From contig CBDULQ010000239.1 of NCBI GenBank assembly GCA_965368115.1, positions 1 through 5,171 on the forward strand: DNA of 5,171 bases. Direction: 5' to 3'. The DNA is from CBDULQ01 sp965368115 (GTDB lineage: Bacteria; Pseudomonadota; Gammaproteobacteria; SZUA-229). Numbering within the stretch: position 1 is the stretch's first letter; the number at the start of each line of letters is the position of its first letter. Below the pieces are notes generated by a model. It was not told the DNA's origin. It saw nothing but the letters and a program-made list of their open reading frames with translations, and ran no database searches. Both the position numbers and the translations under genes were made by a program. Shown piece after piece: positions 1-3,981 of the stretch.

Positions 1-203
1 CCCGAATAGCTTACAATCGGAAACACTGAACTGAACGCACCATGCAAACCTGTTTCGGTGCGATTTTTTTCTGATTTATTTTCCTGCAAAAAGCTACGAT
101 AAGAATCGATTTGCATGGAAAGAAGAAAAGGCACATCGAGAATCGGGGGGCGTTTACCGAAATCCTTGCGGATACGTTTTTTCTCGGTAAAGGTATAGTC
201 CAT
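1..203 (-). CDS. rpoB: RNA polymerase beta subunit, N-terminal fragment
   Basis: Beta subunit of DNA-directed RNA polymerase, which with beta' forms the catalytic core. Only the first 67 complete codons are present; the gene runs off the low-coordinate edge. The start is ATG at 203-201. Residues 3-19 read YTFTEKKRIRKDFGKRP, followed by ILDVPFLLSMQIDSY and later FSSVFPIVSYS, which match the highly conserved beginning of gammaproteobacterial RpoB (E. coli has YSYTEKKRIRKDFGKRP). A GAGG ribosome binding site lies at 214-211, 7 bases before the ATG. The stretch at residues 41-52 (ENKSEKNRTETG) is the variable part, where homologues differ. The gene is last in this window and follows rplL after 236 non-coding bases that carry terminator-like and processing-like hairpins. 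rpoC is expected beyond the edge but is not seen. The catalytic and rifampicin-binding regions also lie outside the window. Confidence 0.97.
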   Translation of the reverse strand, partial: MDYTFTEKKRIRKDFGKRPPILDVPFLLSMQIDSYRSFLQENKSEKNRTETGLHGAFSSVFPIVSYS

Positions 204-247
204 CGGTATTCCTCACAATGTCAGTATATCGGTACAGCATGTTTACC

Positions 248-264
248 AGCTCGTGCCACGAGCT
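248..264. repeat. 17-base palindrome upstream of rpoB
   Basis: Two perfect 8-base inverted arms, AGCTCGTG and CACGAGCT, flank a single central base. As RNA it would fold as a 6-bp stem (AGCTCG/CGAGCT) with a 5-base loop. It ends about 45 bases before the rpoB start codon and is not followed by a T run in the direction of rpoB, so it does not look like an intrinsic terminator. Whether it acts as an RNA structure in the rpoB leader or as a protein-binding DNA site cannot be decided from the sequence. Confidence 0.5.
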
Positions 265-299
265 CAATACCAAAGTCTCTACAACGACTTATCAGCCTT

Positions 300-352
300 A
301 GCAGGCTATTGAAAAACGTCTTATAACGGCAGGCGTTTTTCAGTAGCCAGCT
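300..352 (-). promoter_or_regulatory. Long imperfect stem-loop in rplL-rpoB gap, possible RNase III site
   Basis: On the minus-strand transcript, arm 352-334 pairs with arm 318-300: 17 of 19 positions match, with one U-U and one C-A mismatch, closing a 15-base loop. Known biology: in E. coli the rplL-rpoB intercistronic RNA carries an RNase III processing site in a long imperfect duplex, downstream of a partial terminator. The position and shape here agree with that role, which is an inference. The 3' arm contains a T5 run, but it lies inside the stem rather than after it, so a terminator reading is weaker. A small dispersed palindromic repeat is the main alternative. Confidence 0.55.
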
Positions 353-369
353 GGATAGCTAGAAGCGGG

Positions 370-400
370 AAAAGGCCGGTGACTTTTCGTCACCAGCCTT
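370..400 (-). terminator. Intrinsic terminator/attenuator after rplL
   Basis: In the direction of transcription, AAGGCTGGTGAC (400-389) pairs with GTCACCGGCCTT (383-372): 12 bp including one U-G pair, with a 5-base GAAAA loop. A short run of four T (373-370, two of them in the stem) follows and is broken by CCC. The stem is strong but the U tract is short, which suits incomplete termination. It starts 39 bases after the rplL stop. Known from E. coli: an attenuator at this place lets only a fraction of polymerases continue into rpoB, so that L7/L12 is made in excess of the polymerase subunits. This hairpin is the natural candidate for that function here. Confidence 0.75.
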
Positions 401-439
401 GACCCGGGCAAGCGGTAGAAGCTTTGCAAACAAGTCGGC

Positions 440-820
440 TTATTTAAGCTCGACGGTTGCGCCTGCTTCTTCCAGAGATTTCTTGCACTCTTCGGCTTCG
501 TCTTTAGAAGCACCTTCCTTAACGGTAGCAGGCACGCCTTCCACCATATCTTTCGCTTCTTTCAGACCTGCGCCTGTGATACCGCGAACAGCTTTGATAA
601 CGGCAACCTTGTTTTCACCGAAACTGGTCATAACAACGTCGAACTCGTCTTTCTCAGCAGCGGCTTCAACAGCACCGCCAGCAGCAGCGGCAGGTGCAGC
701 AGCAACAGCAGCAGCGGCAGTTACGCCGAATTTTTCTTCCATCGCCTCGATCAGGTCAACGACTTCCATCACTGACATGTTGGCAATAGCTTCCAAGATT
801 TCGTCTTTAGATACAGCCAT
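440..820 (-). CDS. rplL: 50S ribosomal protein L7/L12
   Basis: L7/L12 forms the mobile stalk of the large ribosomal subunit, where it recruits and stimulates the translational GTPases EF-Tu, EF-G and IF2. The 126-residue protein has the full family layout. An N-terminal dimerisation helix region (about 1-33, MAVSKDEILEAIANMSVMEV) binds L10. A flexible alanine-rich hinge (about 34-55) follows. The globular C-terminal domain (57-126) contains the factor-binding segment VIKAVRGITGAGLKEAK (74-90) and ends in VELK. The start ATG is preceded by GGAG at 831-828, 7 bases away. It follows rplJ by 50 bases and is probably on the same mRNA under L10-L12 feedback control. One cysteine (residue 112, EECKKSLEEAG) sits where E. 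coli has leucine; this looks like lineage variation. Overproduction relative to other ribosomal proteins is expected because several copies sit on each ribosome. Confidence 0.98.
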   Translation of the reverse strand: MAVSKDEILEAIANMSVMEVVDLIEAMEEKFGVTAAAAVAAAPAAAAGGAVEAAAEKDEFDVVMTSFGENKVAVIKAVRGITGAGLKEAKDMVEGVPATVKEGASKDEAEECKKSLEEAGATVELK

Positions 821-870
821 GGTATTTCTCCAGAAAATAAAATTTAAAAACTCTTAAACACTCACTGATG

Positions 871-1401
871 TTATGCTTGTGCTTGTTTCTGGTCGCGAAT
901 AGCCGCCACTGTACGAACCAGCTTGCCAGGTACTTCGTTCATAGTACGTGCAAGCTTCTCTACAGGCGCCTTCATCACAGCCATCAACATGCTGATAGCC
1001 TGGTCACGAGTCGGCATACTAGCCAGACGTTCGATATCATTAGCTGCGAGCAATTCGCCGCCAATAGATACCAGTTTGGTGACCAGTTTATCGTGCTCTT
1101 TTGCAAAGTCCTTAATCAGACGTGCGGCGGCACCGGGATCTTCCTGCGAGAAAGCCAGAACCAGTGGACCCACCAGACCGTCTTTCATGCATTCAAAATC
1201 AGTACCTTCAAGAGCACGACGCGCAAGCGTGTTCTTTACAACGCGAAGATATACACCGCCGTTACGCGCTTTCGCACGCAGTTCGGTCATTTCTTCTACG
1301 CTCAGACCACGATATTCAGCCGCAATGGCTGAATGCGCTTCAGCAGCAACAGCACTCACCTCAGCGACAATGCTTTTCTTGTCTTCAAGATTAAGAGGCA
1401 T
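871..1401 (-). CDS. rplJ: 50S ribosomal protein L10
   Basis: L10 anchors the L7/L12 dimers to 23S rRNA and, as the L10-L12 complex, represses its own mRNA. The 176-residue protein starts MPLNLEDKKSIVAEV, the usual L10 N-terminus. The N-terminal rRNA-binding domain carries YRGLSVEEMTELRAKA (30-45) and LRVVKNTLARRAL (52-64). The C-terminal helix region (about 133-170, DQAISMLMAVMKAPVEKLAR onward) is the L12-binding spine. It is somewhat longer than E. coli L10 (165 residues), mostly at the charged and alanine-rich tail. The ATG at 1401 is chosen because AGGAG lies 8 bases upstream (1414-1410) and family homology begins there. The frame stays open upstream to 1485, but those codons fall in the structured leader and do not resemble L10. 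rplL follows 50 bases downstream. Confidence 0.97.
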   Translation of the reverse strand: MPLNLEDKKSIVAEVSAVAAEAHSAIAAEYRGLSVEEMTELRAKARNGGVYLRVVKNTLARRALEGTDFECMKDGLVGPLVLAFSQEDPGAAARLIKDFAKEHDKLVTKLVSIGGELLAANDIERLASMPTRDQAISMLMAVMKAPVEKLARTMNEVPGKLVRTVAAIRDQKQAQA

Positions 1402-1654
1402 GAGTGTTACTCCTATTTTCGGTTGGAGCATGGCTCGCACATCTGTTAAACGCGCGATGAATGTTTCCATCCCATGTCCAGCCAAGTACTACAGTTGCAA
1501 CGGAACATAAGAACCGCTTACAACCACCCACGGTGTTCCTTACGGATTCACCATCTGCGTGGGACGATCACATTGCTGCAATCAATTAAATCTTGCGATT
1601 CCCACGGTCTTTGACGACACCGATGACTCGGCTAGTCAAATTTGCTCGAAGCGA
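1402..1654 (-). promoter_or_regulatory. L10 leader: structured 5' region controlling rplJL
   Basis: This 253-base gap between rplA and rplJ has no convincing gene and several nested RNA hairpins on the transcribed strand. They are: TGACT/AGTCA (1638-1634 with 1628-1624); CGTGGGA/TCCCACG (1606-1600 with 1564-1558); an alternative CCCACG/CGTGGG (1563-1558 with 1532-1527); an internal GTG/CAC plus TCC/GGA helix capped by a GUAA tetraloop (1543-1540); a nine-pair stem with one bulge (1523-1514 with 1503-1495); and TCGCGC/GTGCGA nearer the gene. Known biology: in gammaproteobacteria the L10-(L12) complex binds a conserved leader here, including a GGUGA-containing kinked region, and represses translation of rplJ and rplL. 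GATGGTGA occurs at 1555-1548. Assignment to the L10 leader family rests on position, this motif and the structure. A covariance-model search would settle it. Confidence 0.7.
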
Positions 1655-2356
1655 TTACGCCAGTGCTTCGATACTGCTCTGGTCAACAGCCAGTCCGGGC
1701 CCCATGGTAGAAGACAGGGTAATCTTCTTCATGTACTGACCTTTCGCAGCAGTCGGCTTGGCTTTCTTAAGATCAGCCAGCAGAGCAGAAATGTTTTCTT
1801 TCAGTGCAGGCACGTCGAATTTAACAGTACCCACTGAGCAGTGAATGATACCCGCCTTGTCGACGCGGTAGCGCACCTGGCCGGCTTTGGCATTTTTCAC
1901 TGCGCCTTCGATATCAGGCGTTACAGTGCCAACCTTCGGGTTCGGCATCAGGCCACGAGGACCCAGGATCTGACCCAGGGTTCCGACGACACGCATTGCA
2001 TCCGGAGACGCAATCACTACATCGAAATCCATATTACCGGCTTTAACCTGTTCGGCCAGGTCTTCCATGCCCACAATGTCGGCACCAGCAGCTTTTGCCT
2101 TATCGGCATTTTCACCCTGGGTAAACACGGCTACACGCACGTCTTTACCGGAACCGGCAGGCAGTACGGTTGAACCACGTACAACCTGGTCTGATTTACG
2201 CGGATCGATACCGAGATTTACAGCGATATCGACAGATTCATTGAACTTAACACCGGACAGCTCTTTCAGCAGGCCCAGCGCTTCTTCCAGCGGATACAGC
2301 TTATTGGCATCCACTTTTTCGCGAATGGCTTTCATTCGTTTGGTCATCTTGGCCAT
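1655..2356 (-). CDS. rplA: 50S ribosomal protein L1
   Basis: L1 forms the mobile L1 stalk beside the ribosomal E site, helps release deacylated tRNA, and represses translation of the rplK-rplA mRNA. The protein has 233 residues, full length for the family. The N-terminus is MAKMTKRMKAIREKVD. The L1 signature runs from about residue 115 to 141 (IASPDAMRVVGTLGQILGPR then GLMPNPK). The conserved RNA-contact segment STMGPG is at 216-221, with T217, M218 and G219 in the same places as in E. coli. The start ATG is 2 bases past the rplK stop, with GAGGGGG at 2370-2364 (7-base spacing) inside the end of rplK, so the two genes are very likely translationally coupled. The 253-base L10 leader follows. 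Confidence 0.98.
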   Translation of the reverse strand: MAKMTKRMKAIREKVDANKLYPLEEALGLLKELSGVKFNESVDIAVNLGIDPRKSDQVVRGSTVLPAGSGKDVRVAVFTQGENADKAKAAGADIVGMEDLAEQVKAGNMDFDVVIASPDAMRVVGTLGQILGPRGLMPNPKVGTVTPDIEGAVKNAKAGQVRYRVDKAGIIHCSVGTVKFDVPALKENISALLADLKKAKPTAAKGQYMKKITLSSTMGPGLAVDQSSIEALA

Positions 2357-2358
2357 GA

Positions 2359-2790
2359 TTAAACCCCCTCGACTTCCAGGCCCATGCGATAAGCGGTGCC
2401 TGCAATGGTACGAACAGCCGCGTCCAGATCAGCCGCAGTCAGGTCGGGCTCCTTGGTCTTGGCAATTTCTTCCAGCTGGGCGCGAGTCACTTTACCGACC
2501 TTGTCGGTATTCGGGCGACTGCTGCCCTTGGCAATACCCGCTGCTTTTTTCAGCAGAATGGATGCCGGCGGGGTTTTGGTAACGAAGGTAAAGCTGCGAT
2601 CACTGTAAACAGTAATTACAACCGGGATCGGCAGCCCCTGTTCGACGTTTTGCGTCTTTGCATTGAACGCCTTACAGAATTCCATAATGTTCACACCATG
2701 CTGACCCAGAGCAGGACCAACCGGAGGACTCGGATTTGCCTGGTTCGCAGGCACCTGCAGCTTGATATAAGCTTCGACTTTTTTAGCCAT
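2359..2790 (-). CDS. rplK: 50S ribosomal protein L11
   Basis: L11 binds the GTPase-associated region of 23S rRNA at the base of the L7/L12 stalk. It affects EF-G function and stringent-response signalling through RelA. The protein has 143 residues. The N-terminal domain (about 1-72) includes the proline-rich NPSPPVGPALGQHGVNI stretch (19-35), where thiostrepton resistance changes are known in other bacteria. The flexible linker is around 73-76 (TPPA), and the C-terminal rRNA-binding domain ends with RTIAGTAYRMGLEVEG (127-142), the L11 signature. The start ATG is preceded by GGAG at 2800-2797 with 6-base spacing. A 111-base gap upstream separates it from nusG and is the expected place for a promoter and the L1 repression site. 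rplA follows after 2 bases. Confidence 0.98.
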   Translation of the reverse strand: MAKKVEAYIKLQVPANQANPSPPVGPALGQHGVNIMEFCKAFNAKTQNVEQGLPIPVVITVYSDRSFTFVTKTPPASILLKKAAGIAKGSSRPNTDKVGKVTRAQLEEIAKTKEPDLTAADLDAAVRTIAGTAYRMGLEVEGV

Positions 2791-2901
2791 GATTTACTCC
2801 AGTGGGTAATAGCGACTTACTCATCGACCATCTGTAACACCGATCGCTTTCAGCCTCCCCGATTTGTATTCAGGCCGATAACTCAGCCCATGAAAATCTG
2901 T
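2791..2901 (-). promoter_or_regulatory. nusG-rplK intergenic leader, candidate L1 autoregulation region
   Basis: This 111-base gap holds no gene. In E. coli a promoter for rplKAJL and the L1 repressor target on the mRNA lie in the equivalent gap. Seen here on the transcribed strand: a GGGGAGGCTGAAAGCGATC stretch (2860-2842), a possible AGCGA/TCGCT helix (2848-2844 with 2815-2811) enclosing TTAC/GTAA (2837-2834 with 2820-2817), and the rplK ribosome binding site just after it. L1 binds mRNA structures that mimic its rRNA site, so this purine-rich stretch plus stem is a reasonable candidate, but the match was not computed. No convincing -35/-10 pair was found; TACAAA at 2868-2863 lacks a good -35. 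Function by position is likely, detail is uncertain. Confidence 0.4.
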
Positions 2902-3435
2902 TTAACCTTTCTCGACCTGACTGAATTCCAGATCTACCGGCGTTGATCGACCAAAGATCAGCACCGCAACTTTCAGGCGACTTTTTTCGTAGTCCACCTC
3001 TTCAACGACACCATTGAAGTCGTTGAACGGACCATCGATAACACGCACCACCTCGCCGGGCTCGTAGAGCACTTTCGGCTTCGGCTTTTCGGCGCCTTCC
3101 TGAACACTGTTCAGGATAGCTTCCGCCTCTTTTTCAGAGATCGGTGCAGGACGATCTTTGGTTCCGCCAATAAAACCCATCACCTTGGGCACATCTTTTA
3201 CCAGGTGCCAGGTTTCGTCATCCATTTCCATCTGCACCAGCACATAGCCGGGGAAGAACTTACGCTCTGAACGACGCTTACTGCCATCGCGAATTTCGAC
3301 GACTTCTTCAGTGGGCACCAGGATCTGGCCAAACTTATCTTCCATACCGTTGAGCTTGATGTGCTCTTCCAGTGAAGATTTAACTTTGGACTCAAAACCT
3401 GAATAGGCATGAACCACATACCAGCGCATCGCCAT
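2902..3435 (-). CDS. nusG: Transcription elongation/antitermination factor NusG
   Basis: NusG binds RNA polymerase through its N-terminal NGN domain, and binds ribosomal protein S10 or Rho through its C-terminal KOW domain. It thereby affects pausing, Rho-dependent termination and transcription-translation coupling. With the start at 3435 the protein has 177 residues. The NGN domain (about 3-115) opens MRWYVVHAYSGFESKV and carries RKFFPGYVLVQMEMDD (58-73). The KOW domain (about 125-177) includes EPGEVVRVIDGPFNDFNG and IFGRSTPVDLEFSQVEK; F161 aligns with the E. coli Phe that contacts S10 and Rho. The ATG at 3435 lies 2 bases after the secE stop with AGGGGGG 6 bases upstream (3448-3442). An in-frame ATG two codons later (3429) is a possible alternative. 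The frame extends upstream to 3573, but that part overlaps secE and is not NusG-like. Translational coupling to secE is likely. Confidence 0.98.
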   Translation of the reverse strand: MAMRWYVVHAYSGFESKVKSSLEEHIKLNGMEDKFGQILVPTEEVVEIRDGSKRRSERKFFPGYVLVQMEMDDETWHLVKDVPKVMGFIGGTKDRPAPISEKEAEAILNSVQEGAEKPKPKVLYEPGEVVRVIDGPFNDFNGVVEEVDYEKSRLKVAVLIFGRSTPVDLEFSQVEKG

Positions 3436-3437
3436 GC

Positions 3438-3818
3438 TTAGCCCCCCTGACCTGTCAGCATAAGGACAGCCCAACGTAAAAACATATCCATCAACCACAG
3501 CATGATGCCCACCAGTATCACCATTACAACAACCATCAATGTGGTTTGCATGGTTTCCTGGCGGGTTGGCCATACGACTTTACGCACTTCCGTACGCGCA
3601 TCGCGAGCAAATGCCCAGATGGTCTGACCGAGACGCGTGGTATACACCACACCGGCAGCCACACCCATGATGGCCAGCAACCCCAGCACCCGGTACAACA
3701 GGGATTCGCCTTCAAAATAGTAAAACTGGGCCACCGACGCGATCAACAGCACAATGGCAACGATCAGTTTGAGCGTATCCAGCTTACCTGCTTCTTGTGT
3801 TTCGGCCTTGGCGACCAT
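3438..3818 (-). CDS. secE: Preprotein translocase subunit SecE
   Basis: SecE is the essential inner-membrane clamp subunit of the SecYEG protein-export channel. The 126-residue protein has three hydrophobic segments, about 16-35, 40-60 and 93-120, the three-helix form seen in E. coli and relatives rather than the short single-helix form. Between the second and third lies the conserved cytoplasmic amphipathic region RTEVRKVVWPTRQE (75-88), whose VWPT core is the family hallmark and contacts SecY. The first ATG with this protein is at 3818. The only Shine-Dalgarno-like sequence before it, CAGG at 3835-3832, is farther than usual (13 bases), so initiation may be modest. It begins 27 bases after the tRNA-Trp 3' end, too close for an obvious separate promoter, suggesting a transcript shared with the tRNA. 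nusG follows after 2 bases. Confidence 0.97.
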   Translation of the reverse strand: MVAKAETQEAGKLDTLKLIVAIVLLIASVAQFYYFEGESLLYRVLGLLAIMGVAAGVVYTTRLGQTIWAFARDARTEVRKVVWPTRQETMQTTLMVVVMVILVGIMLWLMDMFLRWAVLMLTGQGG

Positions 3819-3845
3819 GAATATACTTTTACCTGTTTAATTTAG

Positions 3846-3921
3846 TGGCAGGCCAGGAGGGACTCGAACCCCCAACCCTCGGTTTTGGAGACCGATGCTC
3901 TACCAATTGAGCCACTGGCCT
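3846..3921 (-). tRNA. trpT: tRNA-Trp (anticodon CCA)
   Basis: The 76-base cloverleaf fits fully. The acceptor stem is AGGCCAG/CTGGCCT, the D stem GCTC/GAGC with an AATTGGTA loop, the anticodon stem TCGGT/ACCGA with loop CTCCAAA, and the T stem GGGGG/CCCTC (one G-U) with loop TTCGAGT. The discriminator is G and the terminal CCA is encoded (3848-3846). The anticodon CCA is at 3888-3886 and reads the UGG tryptophan codon; the sequence resembles E. coli tRNA-Trp closely in the D and anticodon arms. It sits between tuf and secE, a common gammaproteobacterial arrangement. It begins only 6 bases after the T run of the hairpin behind tuf and ends 27 bases before secE, so it is probably cut from a longer transcript. 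Confidence 0.97.
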
Positions 3922-3927
3922 ACATTG

Positions 3928-3959
3928 AAAAGCGGGACAACCCCATTGGGGCTCCCGCT
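3928..3959 (-). terminator. Terminator-like hairpin between tuf and tRNA-Trp
   Basis: In the direction of transcription AGCGGGA (3959-3953) pairs with TCCCGCT (3937-3931), enclosing a second helix CCCC/GGGG (3951-3948 with 3944-3941) with an AAT loop and an asymmetric interior loop. TTT follows (3930-3928), making a four-T run with the last stem base, then C. The form is that of an intrinsic terminator for tuf, but the U tract is short and the tRNA starts 6 bases later. It may therefore act as a partial terminator, or as a stabiliser of the tuf mRNA 3' end after tRNA processing. Confidence 0.6.
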
Positions 3960-3981
3960 CTCAATACTTCGTGCGCAAGAT

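Noticed and set aside
220..235. TATACT-like -10 element before rpoB
   Set aside because: No -35 match at the right distance, and a start there would leave almost no leader before the ribosome binding site.
399..857. Plus-strand open frame opposite rplL
   Set aside because: The serine/alanine-rich translation comes from the complement of the alanine-rich L7/L12 hinge; rplL is unambiguous on the other strand.
1402..1485. 28-codon N-terminal extension of L10
   Set aside because: The upstream codons lie in the structured leader and do not resemble L10, and a good ribosome binding site sits directly before the ATG at 1401.
923..1510. Plus-strand open frame opposite rplJ
   Set aside because: Shadow of rplJ and its leader; no ribosome binding site or family match was seen.
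1611..1639. Possible promoter with TTGACT (1639-1634) after rplA
   Set aside because: No acceptable -10 sequence occurs 16-18 bases downstream, and the TTGACT overlaps an inverted repeat that is better explained as part of the leader RNA.
3436..3573. Upstream extension of NusG to 3573
   Set aside because: It overlaps secE in another frame and is not NusG-like; the ATG at 3435 has a proper ribosome binding site and begins at the family N-terminus.
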